In this document: positions 1 through 6,546 of the stretch, in pieces | Layout of the letters: the number at the start of each line of letters is the position of its first letter | Numbering within the stretch: the first letter of the stretch is position 1 | NCBI GenBank assembly: GCA_029256645.1 | Contig: JAQSXM010000056.1 | Coordinates: 1 to 12,366 of the forward strand | Direction: 5' to 3' | Source of the DNA: Sporomusa sp. | GTDB lineage: Bacteria > Bacillota_C > Negativicutes > Sporomusales > Sporomusaceae | Length of the DNA stretch: 12,366 nucleotides | The notes under the pieces: generated by a model | The model's database searches: none | Told to the model about the DNA's origin: nothing | Seen by the model: only the letters and a program-made list of their open reading frames with translations | Translations under genes and position numbers: made by a program

Positions 1-182
1 AGCGCCGCAACCATAGTAAGTAAAATCCGCAGTATAACAGCCCCGGCGCTGCCCCATAATACAGCTTTCTTCCGCTGATCCTGGGGCAGGTTTCTACTGG
101 CCAGAGCTATGACAACAGCGTTATCACCACTTAGTATTAGGTTAATAAGAGTAATACTACCTAACGCTATCAATAGTTCCAT
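1..182 (-). CDS. TerC-family membrane protein, N-terminal part (truncated by window edge)
   Basis: The 60 visible residues run from an ATG at 182-180 off the left edge. They carry the TerC signature SGDNAVVIALASR (residues 18-30), with the Gly-Asp-Asn motif inside the first hydrophobic segment. An ungapped alignment with the complete TerC paralogue at 3102-3770 gives about 36 identities in 60 residues. TerC proteins (Alx, YkoY and relatives) are polytopic inner-membrane proteins linked to Mn2+ export and to metal loading of secreted enzymes. A run of six G (192-197 on the complement) about nine bases before the ATG is the likely ribosome site. A yybP-ykoY riboswitch lies in the leader, which supports an Mn-related role. 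The C-terminal two thirds are not visible, so integrity of the gene cannot be judged. Confidence 0.9.
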   Translation of the reverse strand, partial: MELLIALGSITLINLILSGDNAVVIALASRNLPQDQRKKAVLWGSAGAVILRILLTMVAA

Positions 183-275
183 CGAAAATAACCCCCCAAA
201 AAAATATATTGCCTGATGATATTCTATTTATTCATACCTGCTGCGTAATTTTTGCAACTCCCCCTCTCAATAATT

Positions 276-308
276 AAGGACCTTTCCGTCAGTGACGGTA
301 AGGTCCTT
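276..308 (-). terminator. Long hairpin in the TerC leader, possible riboswitch expression platform
   Basis: Arms 276-291 and 293-308 are complementary over 16 positions with one mismatch, leaving a minimal loop. On the minus strand the hairpin lies between the aptamer (359-448) and the TerC start at 182. It is followed only by a weak U-rich stretch (TTAATTATTG), so termination is uncertain. The AAAGG at 305-309 (complement) could pair with the CCTTT of the aptamer P1 strand, linking it to ligand binding. Confidence 0.5.
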
Positions 309-337
309 TCCTAACTAAATAGCAATTAACCTTAATG

Positions 338-361
338 TAGTATATATTAGGCGATATACTA
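338..361 (-). other. Small hairpin that competes with riboswitch P1
   Basis: TAGTATAT (361-354 on the minus strand) can pair perfectly with ATATACTA (345-338). It uses the last three bases of the aptamer P1 stem, so this hairpin and P1 are mutually exclusive. It has no following U-run, so it is more likely a switching intermediate than a terminator. Confidence 0.4.
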
Positions 362-448
362 AAGGTCTCACTATTGGACTGCTCCAACGACACAGCCATG
401 CACAGGGTGCAGGATTGTTGACTGTATCTGACAGTTACTCCCCCTTAG
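359..448 (-). ncRNA. yybP-ykoY (Mn2+) riboswitch aptamer upstream of TerC gene
   Basis: Read on the minus strand, the element starts with CTAAGGGGGAGTAACTG and ends with GTGAGACCTTTAG. The GGGGAGTA and GAGACC blocks are the conserved core of the yybP-ykoY family, and the internal TCAACAATC also occurs in the second copy at 8124-8226. P1 forms from 448-442 and 365-359 (seven pairs, one G.U). The family is known to bind Mn2+ and to control metal exporters including TerC proteins, which fits the gene beginning at 182. How binding is turned into expression is less clear than for the second copy. Confidence 0.9.
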
Positions 449-478
449 GGTACTTAACATTAATATTTATTTAGTTTT

Positions 479-507
479 ATCATATTATAGAAATTGTATC
501 CAGTCAA
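479..507 (-). promoter_or_regulatory. Sigma-A type promoter for riboswitch-TerC transcript
   Basis: On the minus strand TTGACT (507-502) and TATGAT (484-479) are separated by exactly 17 bases. The predicted start near 472 leaves a leader of about 290 nt that carries the complete aptamer. Confidence 0.65.
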
Positions 508-552
508 TACAAATTATCATATAGTAATATTCCCATTACTGTCTAATAATTC

Positions 553-581
553 TTGCTAATCACAGACTCATGAAGTATTAT
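553..581 (+). promoter_or_regulatory. Probable promoter for the amino-acid permease
   Basis: TTGCTA (553-558) and TATTAT (576-581) have a 17-base spacer. The predicted start near 588 gives a leader of about 40 nt. That is too short for a T-box or SAM riboswitch, and no such element is visible. It is divergent from the TerC promoter at 479-507. Confidence 0.45.
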
Positions 582-628
582 GGTAGAGGACATTATTTAA
601 AATTGATTGCAATAGGAGGAACTTCTCA

Positions 629-2050
629 ATGTCAAACCACCCTGTTAATTTGGCTGAATTGTGCCCGGAAAAGCAAGGTCTCAAGCGCGATATGAAATCC
701 CGCCACCTGCTCATGATATCTATTGGCGGCACTATCGGCACCGGGCTGTTTATGGGTTCAGGCCAAACGATTAATCAAGCCGGTCCGTTTGGCGCGATAT
801 TGGCGTATATGGTCGGCGGTCTTATCATGTATTTAGTATTATTATGCCTTGCTGAACTAACTGTCGCCATGCCGGTATCCGGTTCTTTTCAAAGTTATGC
901 TACCCGCTTTATTTCACCAGGTGCCGGTTTTACCACCGGTTGGCTCTACTGGATTAACTGGGCGATATGTATTGCTGCTGACTTTACTGCTGCCGGCATC
1001 ATTATGCACAATTGGTTTCCTGATGTCGCCGTCTGGCTTTGGTGTACGGTATTTGCGATAGCACTGGCCGGACTCAATCTGGTATCAGTTAAAGCCTATG
1101 GCGAGACTGAATTCTGGTTTGCCAGCATTAAGGTTGCTGCTATTGTTTCATTTATTATTGCCGGTTCGGGGCTGATTTTCGGGTTTAGCAGCGGACAAGC
1201 CGGGTTGGGGTTTTTTAATTTCAATACAGGCGGCGGTTTATTCCCGAATGGCTTTGGGGCTGTATTTCTGACTATGATTGCCGTTATTTACTCCTTTCAG
1301 GGTGCAGAGCTTGTCGGTATTGCCGCCGGGGAGTGCAAAGATCCCGGCAAAAACGTACCACGGGTCATCAAAGGGATTTCAGTCCGGATTATTATGTTCT
1401 ATGTACTGGCCATGATTGTACTTGCCGGTAACATACCTGCTTCAGAAGCAAGTGTACTGGAGAGTCCGTTTGCTCATGTTTTTGGTAAAACAGGTATTCC
1501 TTTTGCTAAAGACATTATGAGTTTTGTAGTTCTCACCTCAGCCTTATCGGCCGGTAACTCAGCACTATATGCCTGTTCACGGCTGCTATGGTCAATGGCC
1601 CAGGATCACCAGGCCCCTTCCTGGCTCGGCAAACTCAATGCCAGTGGTGTCCCTTACAACGGCGTACTGATCACACTGGTTCTGGCCTGCATGTCACTCT
1701 TAACTGAAAGATTTGCCGCAGATACGGTTTACCTGTGGCTTATGTCCAGCACTGGTTTGACAGGCTGCCTGATTTGGATGATTATTGCCTGGTGCCAGAT
1801 TAACTTCCGCCGCGAATATACTAAACTGGGTGGGAAAATTGAGGCCCTTGGCTTTAAAACCCCTCTCTATCCCCTAGTCCCTGTTCTTGCATTTATTCTT
1901 AATCTGGTCGTAATTGTCAGCTTGTATTTTGACGAGGCACAACGGATTGTCATCTATACCGGCTTTCCAATCCTGGCTGCCATCTACGGTTATTACCGGC
2001 TATTTCTTGATAAAAAAATTCAGAACAACAGTTCATTACCACTGCGTTAG
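629..2050 (+). CDS. Amino-acid permease, APC superfamily (AAT family, MmuP-like)
   Basis: This 473-residue polytopic membrane protein has the length expected of the amino-acid transporter family. The N-terminus has the hallmark GGTIGTGLF (residues 33-41) in the first membrane segment, preceded by a charged cytoplasmic tail (LKRDMKSRHL). About twelve hydrophobic segments follow. From memory the whole chain, including the end segment YPLVPVLAFILNLV and the later FDEAQRI, resembles the S-methylmethionine permease MmuP more than the lysine or aromatic permeases. Substrate is therefore an inference; arginine, lysine or another cationic or methylated amino acid is possible. AGGAGGA at 614-620 sits eight bases before the ATG. 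No neighbouring biosynthetic or catabolic gene points to the substrate. Confidence 0.9.
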   Translation: MSNHPVNLAELCPEKQGLKRDMKSRHLLMISIGGTIGTGLFMGSGQTINQAGPFGAILAYMVGGLIMYLVLLCLAELTVAMPVSGSFQSYATRFISPGAGFTTGWLYWINWAICIAADFTAAGIIMHNWFPDVAVWLWCTVFAIALAGLNLVSVKAYGETEFWFASIKVAAIVSFIIAGSGLIFGFSSGQAGLGFFNFNTGGGLFPNGFGAVFLTMIAVIYSFQGAELVGIAAGECKDPGKNVPRVIKGISVRIIMFYVLAMIVLAGNIPASEASVLESPFAHVFGKTGIPFAKDIMSFVVLTSALSAGNSALYACSRLLWSMAQDHQAPSWLGKLNASGVPYNGVLITLVLACMSLLTERFAADTVYLWLMSSTGLTGCLIWMIIAWCQINFRREYTKLGGKIEALGFKTPLYPLVPVLAFILNLVVIVSLYFDEAQRIVIYTGFPILAAIYGYYRLFLDKKIQNNSSLPLR

Positions 2051-2074
2051 TGCACCATCAATTACCATTAGACC

Positions 2075-2149
2075 GTCTCCCCATCCAGTGTGATATAATT
2101 ATCGAGTGTCGATATGTTATGTCACCTAGATGGGGAGGCTTTTTTCTTT
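2075..2149 (+). terminator. Terminator of permease gene with large loop
   Basis: CTCCCCATC (2077-2085) pairs perfectly with GATGGGGAG (2129-2137), extended by a U.G and a G-C pair. The 3' arm is followed by GC and a T6-C-T3 run ending just before the next start codon. The loop of about 43 bases is unusually long and holds a -10-like element. The 3' arm also contains the ribosome site of the next gene. Confidence 0.6.
2091..2099 (+). promoter_or_regulatory. Extended -10 promoter element for the YdjM-like gene
   Basis: TGATATAAT is a perfect extended -10 (TGn plus TATAAT). No good -35 lies at the usual distance. It sits in the loop of the upstream terminator, so a transcript starting near 2106 would carry only the 3' arm and leave the GGGGAGG ribosome site free. 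Confidence 0.45.
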
Positions 2150-3094
2150 ATGGATACTTTATCTCATGCTTTAGTTGGCATTGCTGTCGCTGGATTATCC
2201 GGACACCCGTTTAGTGTCAGCGATCCGCTGTACTTAGCAAGTATTATCGGCGCCCAAGCGCCTGACTTTGACATAATTGCCCAGCTTCGCGGCAATTTTT
2301 CCTACCTCAGGCAACACCGGGCTTTTTCTCATTCAATTCCCGGTCTTATCATGTGGTCAGGTTTAATTGCCGCCGGTTTTTTCGTAGGCATGCCAGAGGT
2401 TTCGCTTTTTCAGGTTTTTCTCTGGTCATTTTTAGGCGGCTTGTCCCATATATGTATTGACTTTTTCAATGCTCACGGCGCAGCCGTTTTATTCCCTTTT
2501 AGCCGGGAGCGCAAAAGCTTTAGTCTCCTTAATGTTTTTGACCCATTATTACTGGTAATTATGCTGACGGTTTTTATGCAAGGGTTGACGCCACGCGAAA
2601 CATCCCTGCTTTTTTTCGCAGCAACAGGTCTATACACCCTGTTAAGGTATCTGCTTAAATTAAAGGCAATACTTGTGCTCAGACAATACTTCACCAACGG
2701 AATTATCCGCATACTGGTTATGCCGTCACTTAAAAGCGTAGTCTACTGGGACTTCGTGATTGAGACCCAAAACAATTATTTTATTGGTCAAATTGGTATC
2801 CTCCAGCCGGCGTTGACCCTTCACACCGAATTTCAAAAGCAAATATTATCGCCAGCTCTTGAGGGCGCACAAAAAACAGTTTTGGGCGAATTCTTTTCAT
2901 CCTTTACGCCATTTAGCTACTTTACCGAATATCAGGACACAGACCAGCAGGCAAAGCTTGTGCGTATTTATGATTTACGCTACTTCTTTAACCAAAGCTT
3001 CCTTCACACCGCCACAATAATTTACGGACATGATGAACAACCCTGCGATTCATATATTCAGACATATGGCCGCAAGATTAAAATACCATGCTAA
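2150..3094 (+). CDS. YdjM-type membrane-bound metal-dependent hydrolase
   Basis: The product is 314 residues from the ATG at 2150. An earlier ATG at 2114 is rejected because it lies in the terminator stem-loop and lacks a ribosome site; GGGGAGG at 2132-2138 serves 2150 with an 11-base gap. Conserved motifs of the YdjM/DUF457 family are all present: TLSHALVG (His6), APDFD (residues 37-41), HRAFSHS (56-62), GGLSHICIDFFNAHG (96-110) and FDP (130-132). The His and Asp residues are the presumed metal ligands. The first 180 or so residues are mostly hydrophobic membrane segments; the last 130 look soluble. Family members are integral membrane proteins of uncertain substrate. The gene meets the second TerC gene tail to tail with a 7-base gap. 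Confidence 0.85.
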   Translation: MDTLSHALVGIAVAGLSGHPFSVSDPLYLASIIGAQAPDFDIIAQLRGNFSYLRQHRAFSHSIPGLIMWSGLIAAGFFVGMPEVSLFQVFLWSFLGGLSHICIDFFNAHGAAVLFPFSRERKSFSLLNVFDPLLLVIMLTVFMQGLTPRETSLLFFAATGLYTLLRYLLKLKAILVLRQYFTNGIIRILVMPSLKSVVYWDFVIETQNNYFIGQIGILQPALTLHTEFQKQILSPALEGAQKTVLGEFFSSFTPFSYFTEYQDTDQQAKLVRIYDLRYFFNQSFLHTATIIYGHDEQPCDSYIQTYGRKIKIPC

Positions 3095-3101
3095 TGGTGA
3101 G

Positions 3102-3770
3102 TCAGTTCTTTTCCTGATTTAATTGCTTTGTTCTTGAGAGTATCGAACCAACAACTATGACGCTAACCGCAAAAACAGCAGGTATTGCCCAATGTGTCCA
3201 GGGATATGGCTCTAATAACGGCATAATTTTTTTATCTGCTGTTGCCATCTCACCGGCAGTCCATCCCAAAAATGCGGCACCAATTGTAATAATTATTGGC
3301 CACCGTTCCATAAGAGCATGGATTACTTTACTGCCCCAGATTATGATGGGGATACTAATAGCCAAACCAACAACAAGTAGCGTAAAATTGCCTTTTGCAA
3401 CTGCTGCAATAGCAATAACATTATCAATACTCATTACCATATCTGCAACAATAATTGTTCTGATAGCGTCTCCCAGGCTGTTTTTAGCTTCTAATTCTTC
3501 GTGATCCTCTTCGCCAGCCAAGAGTTTAATGGCAATCCACAGGAGCGCCAGGCCGCCAATCAGTTGTAAGTACGGAATCCTCAGCAGAATTATGGCCGCA
3601 AACGTTAAAATTATTCTCAGCCCGATAGCTCCGGCCCCGCCCCAGAATATAGCCTTTTTTTGTTGTTCATGCGCCAATTTGCGGCTGGCTAAAGCGATAA
3701 CCAAAGCATTGTCACCACTTAAGAGCAAATTAACAGTAATAATACTAATGAGTGCTACTGCCCAATCCAC
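3102..3770 (-). CDS. TerC-family integral membrane protein, probable metal exporter
   Basis: This complete 222-residue TerC/YjbE-type protein has the two family motifs: SGDNALVIALASR (18-30) and ADMVMSIDNVIAI (109-121), whose Asp-Asn pairs (D20-N21, D116-N117) lie in membrane segments and are thought to contact the metal. Seven or so hydrophobic segments surround an acidic, charged loop, GEEDHEELEAKN (86-97). The start is GTG (3770-3768) with AGGTGA a few bases upstream; no ATG fits better. The protein is close to the truncated TerC at the left edge. Its own promoter begins transcription about 20 nt before the start, so no riboswitch can be present, unlike the other copy. The substrate (Mn2+ is likeliest by family) is inferred. 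Confidence 0.92.
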   Translation of the reverse strand: MDWAVALISIITVNLLLSGDNALVIALASRKLAHEQQKKAIFWGGAGAIGLRIILTFAAIILLRIPYLQLIGGLALLWIAIKLLAGEEDHEELEAKNSLGDAIRTIIVADMVMSIDNVIAIAAVAKGNFTLLVVGLAISIPIIIWGSKVIHALMERWPIIITIGAAFLGWTAGEMATADKKIMPLLEPYPWTHWAIPAVFAVSVIVVGSILSRTKQLNQEKN

Positions 3771-3797
3771 AGCTTCACCTCAATTATTATTTTATGT

Positions 3798-3826
3798 TGT
3801 ATAAGAGACTATGCCGCGCCTGTAAA
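3798..3826 (-). promoter_or_regulatory. Sigma-A type promoter for the second TerC gene
   Basis: On the minus strand TTTACA (3826-3821) and TATACA (3803-3798) are spaced by 17 bases. The predicted start near 3791 gives a leader of about 20 nt that contains only the ribosome site. This rules out leader-based Mn sensing for this copy. Confidence 0.6.
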
Positions 3827-3999
3827 TTTTATATTGAGCGCACTAATATTATGCCGAAAGAAATCTTTACCTTATTGGATTTCATCTATAGCTTCCGCAT
3901 CAAAGAAGTTTGCAGGCGCAGGCAGGTGGTGTGTTGACGCGTTGTATGTAGCTGCGCGTACAATAATAATAGTATTACCACATTTGTAATAATTGTGCC

Positions 4000-4051
4000 T
4001 GACAGATGTAGCCAACCTGGATCTATAAAATCCGGTTGGCTACATCTGTCA
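4000..4051 (-). repeat. 18-bp perfect inverted repeat spanning the end of the VWA gene
   Basis: Arms 4000-4017 and 4034-4051 are exact reverse complements over 18 bases, with an inner 4-bp stem (GGAT 4019-4022, ATCC 4030-4033). On the minus strand the first arm encodes the residues before the stop of the VWA protein (LTDVAN), the stop codon (4025-4023) lies in the loop, and the second arm is 3' untranslated. The U-run needed for a standard intrinsic terminator is missing, so an mRNA 3'-end stabiliser or rho-type end is equally possible. Confidence 0.8.
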
Positions 4052-5393
4052 GCTGCTCTAAATTGCGGCATTCAAAAACCTGATTACAAAAACGCTGATA
4101 TTCTCTCATCAGGCAATCGCCTTCAAGCCAGCTATCCTCCGGCAGCGGGTTCAGCCAATAAACCGCTTGTGCCCGCTCAGCAATTTTAGCTAATTCTTCA
4201 GAGCCGCCCGGATGCCAATTATTACGCCCGTCTCCCAGAATAATCAGCTTGGTTCGTGCCGTAATTGCGGCTAGCTCATACCTGGCAATCTGCTCAAACA
4301 CTAAATCATAACGTGACAGCCCTACCCGTCGATTAAAGCGTTCTCTAAGATGCCTGGCCTCTAAGAAAGCATTAACATCCTGGGTTTTAAACCATTCAGT
4401 AACCTCCACTGCCTCATCAACAAAAACGAAGGAGCGAATATTGGCGTAACGCCGGTGCGCTGCCTGCACTAATTGCAACATAAACCGGCTAAATCGCTCA
4501 ACTGAATTAGAAACATCGCAAACTAACCATAAATCAACCTTACTTTTGACCTTATCCCGGTATTTAAGGCGTACAGGGCAGCCGCCAGTACGCACCACTT
4601 CCTGAAAGGTACGGCGAATATCAATTTTACCGCGTTTCGCACGGCGCATCCGGATACCGGGACGCTCAGCCAGTTTTTTCGCCAGTTTCGCAATCTCTTG
4701 TTCGACGGCTGCGATCTCGGCAGTTGCCAGACAATCGAATTCACGCCGGCGAATATTAGCATACTCGACCAGCTTGACGATATGCTGACGGCCAAACTGC
4801 CTAACAGCTTTGCGTTCAAGCTCCCGGCGAATCAGTGCTTCTAACTGGGCAAAAGTTTTTTGCCACTTTTGAAAAGCACTTTCTTTCATTTGTTCAGTGG
4901 CATAACTGCGCTCGACCTTGTTCACAGCCTCAAACCACCTAAGCTTTACCTGAACTTGGCGAAGCTTACCGGAGATTTCTTCAGGGCGGGCATTATCAAG
5001 CGGTATTTCAGCTGTAATTTCCCTGGCCAGCGCTTCTAAGACGGCAGCAGGCTGATTAGCAATGGTTTCCAGCAAGCTGTCGGCACTGCCGCCGGCACCA
5101 GCTGAACTAAGCCCGCTGCCATCTGCAGTCGCACCCTTGATTGTAATTGATTCCTGGTCAGGCCTGACAGGTTCTGCCGGTGGCGCAAGGTCAAAATACA
5201 AATCAAACAACGCGATAAAGACCGGACGTTCCCACATGCTTTTAACAAGTGTTGTCTCAAGTACGCCCTGTAACAGTATTGGGGAAAAACCAGTGAGTTC
5301 AGCTGCCTTCAATGCATCAGCTGCTTCCATTGTCGTTACCGTTAACCCGGCTTCCCGCAATAGCCGGACAAAGTCAACAATCATTTGCTTCAT
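4023..5393 (-). CDS. CoxE-like VWA domain protein, partner of MoxR ATPase
   Basis: This 456-residue soluble protein carries a C-terminal von Willebrand A domain of the CoxE type (about 284-450). The MIDAS core is DVSNS (293-297); GDGRNN (387-392) is the typical CoxE acidic motif. The usual third-position Thr seems to be Ser360. The N-terminal half is alpha-helical, with a Gly/Ser-rich linker at 91-106 and a long charged helical stretch at 140-260. Such proteins pair with MoxR AAA+ ATPases as chaperone-like machines that insert metals into or remodel client enzymes; CoxD/CoxE acts on CO dehydrogenase. The ATG overlaps the MoxR stop in ATGA, and no Shine-Dalgarno is seen, so translation is probably coupled. 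No CO dehydrogenase or other classic client lies nearby. Last gene of the operon; it ends in the hairpin at 4000-4051. Confidence 0.9.
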   Translation of the reverse strand: MKQMIVDFVRLLREAGLTVTTMEAADALKAAELTGFSPILLQGVLETTLVKSMWERPVFIALFDLYFDLAPPAEPVRPDQESITIKGATADGSGLSSAGAGGSADSLLETIANQPAAVLEALAREITAEIPLDNARPEEISGKLRQVQVKLRWFEAVNKVERSYATEQMKESAFQKWQKTFAQLEALIRRELERKAVRQFGRQHIVKLVEYANIRRREFDCLATAEIAAVEQEIAKLAKKLAERPGIRMRRAKRGKIDIRRTFQEVVRTGGCPVRLKYRDKVKSKVDLWLVCDVSNSVERFSRFMLQLVQAAHRRYANIRSFVFVDEAVEVTEWFKTQDVNAFLEARHLRERFNRRVGLSRYDLVFEQIARYELAAITARTKLIILGDGRNNWHPGGSEELAKIAERAQAVYWLNPLPEDSWLEGDCLMREYQRFCNQVFECRNLEQLTDVANRIL

Positions 5394-6253
5394 GGCTTTA
5401 TTAAATAAGCCAGCTTGTCTGCAACAAGATCACGATCTTTAGTGTATTTAAGTAAAGCAGTCAGGGTGAAGCGGGCTGCCTCAACACTCAACTCACCACC
5501 CAGCATATTCATAGACTGTACCCAGTCAATACTTTCAGTAACGCTGGGCGGTTTTTTTAGCGGTTGCTTACGAATATTCTGGATAAATTCGACAAGCTGG
5601 CTGGCGAATTTATGGTCAACCTCCGGGGCATTGAGTTCAACAATAGCCAGTTCCCGTTCAAAATCCGGATAATCAATGTGAAAATGCAGGCACCGCCGGC
5701 GTAACGCATCTCCCAGTTCCCGGGTGCTGTTGGAGGTCAGCACAACATGGGGGCGAGTAACCGCTTTTATTGTCCCCAGCTCCGGAATAGTTACCTGCCA
5801 ATCTGATAATGCCTCTAACAAAAAGCTTTCGAATTCCTGATCACTTTTGTCAATTTCGTCAATTAGCAGCACTACCGGCTCCGGACTGGTAAGGGCTGTT
5901 AACAAAGGGCGTTTTAGCAAAAATTCCTGATCAAAAATCTGCTGACGGCCGGTCTCCCACCCCCGCTCAGCCAAGGCTTCAATCTGGATATACAGCAATT
6001 GTTTTTGATAGTTCCATTCATATAAAGCTTTACTTTCATCAAGCCCTTCGTAGCATTGCAGCCGAATCATCAGGCACCCGCGCCAACGCGCCCACGCTTT
6101 TGCTAATTCGGTTTTGCCGACACCTGCCGGCCCTTCCAGTAACAGTGGTTTTTCCAGGCTTTCTGCCAAATACAGGGCTGCAGCCAAATTTTGATCTGCC
6201 AGATAACCGTGGGCTGCTAACCCGGCCATTCGTTCATTAATTGCATCATTCAC
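5390..6253 (-). CDS. MoxR-type AAA+ ATPase
   Basis: The 287-residue protein has a full AAA+ module: Walker A GPAGVGKT (41-48), Walker B VVLLIDEID (127-135, D132-E133), sensor 1 around Asn175 (TSNSTREL) and an arginine cluster RRR (185-187). Length and layout match the short MoxR/CoxD ATPases rather than proteases or helicase loaders. It starts with GTG (6253-6251), overlapping the SemiSWEET stop as GTGA, with GGAG about ten bases upstream. An ATG farther in (Met9) would cut into the N-terminal helix. Together with the adjacent VWA protein it should form a ring-ATPase/adaptor pair that hydrolyses ATP to remodel or metallate a client. Which client is unknown; the first operon gene, an amidohydrolase, is a candidate. 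Confidence 0.92.
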   Translation of the reverse strand: MNDAINERMAGLAAHGYLADQNLAAALYLAESLEKPLLLEGPAGVGKTELAKAWARWRGCLMIRLQCYEGLDESKALYEWNYQKQLLYIQIEALAERGWETGRQQIFDQEFLLKRPLLTALTSPEPVVLLIDEIDKSDQEFESFLLEALSDWQVTIPELGTIKAVTRPHVVLTSNSTRELGDALRRRCLHFHIDYPDFERELAIVELNAPEVDHKFASQLVEFIQNIRKQPLKKPPSVTESIDWVQSMNMLGGELSVEAARFTLTALLKYTKDRDLVADKLAYLIKP

Positions 6254-6546
6254 TTGTCACCAGCTCCATCATTATGCTTATTTGGCAGCTTATCACAGTG
6301 TCTGCCCGAGAATTTAATCCAGGACAATACTGCCATACAGAGAAATGTTACAATATTAGCAAGAAATACCGGCGTGCTGTTGATATAATAGCCGTATACC
6401 ATCCAAAAAAAAACGCCGGTAGTCATCATGATGATCCAGGCAGTCGAAAAATCTCCCGCCGAGCTACTTTTAATTGTTTTATAGACTTGGGGGAAAAAAG
6501 ACACTGTAGTAAGAATTCCGGCCAGGCTGCCGATAAATTCAATCAT
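6250..6546 (-). CDS. SemiSWEET/PQ-loop small-molecule transporter
   Basis: The 98-residue protein has three membrane segments (about 4-22, 36-53, 59-77) and the PQ motif SFFPQVYKT (16-24) of bacterial SemiSWEETs, which work as dimers and carry sugars by facilitated diffusion. Trp48 and Asn64 occupy the places of the conserved pocket residues of the family. The hydrophilic tail (78-98) is longer than needed for the fold. The ATG at 6546 lies eight bases inside the end of the amidohydrolase gene; AAGGAG seven bases upstream is within that gene. It overlaps the MoxR start by four bases. Being in one mRNA with an amidohydrolase suggests import or release of its substrate or product, but the cargo cannot be read from the sequence. 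Confidence 0.88.
   Translation of the reverse strand: MIEFIGSLAGILTTVSFFPQVYKTIKSSSAGDFSTAWIIMMTTGVFFWMVYGYYINSTPVFLANIVTFLCMAVLSWIKFSGRHCDKLPNKHNDGAGDK

Noticed and set aside
588..628. T-box or SAM riboswitch before the permease
   Set aside because: The leader from the predicted promoter is only about 40 nt and shows no T-box or SAM-box motif.
2114..2149. N-terminal extension of the YdjM-like protein (MLCHLDGEAFFF)
   Set aside because: It is encoded by the terminator arm and T-run, has no ribosome site, and the family begins at MDTLSHALVG.
3095..3101. Terminator in the gap between the YdjM-like and TerC genes
   Set aside because: Only a 5-bp stem (ACCAT/ATGGT, 3085-3098 region) with a poor T-run; too weak to call.
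3752..4189. Small plus-strand frames (61 and 64 codons; also a Cys-containing 28-codon frame at 3851) before and inside the VWA 3' end
   Set aside because: No ribosome sites; the frames come from the TerC promoter region and from the antisense of the VWA gene. Apart from the TerC promoter and the hairpin, I see nothing in 3827-3999.
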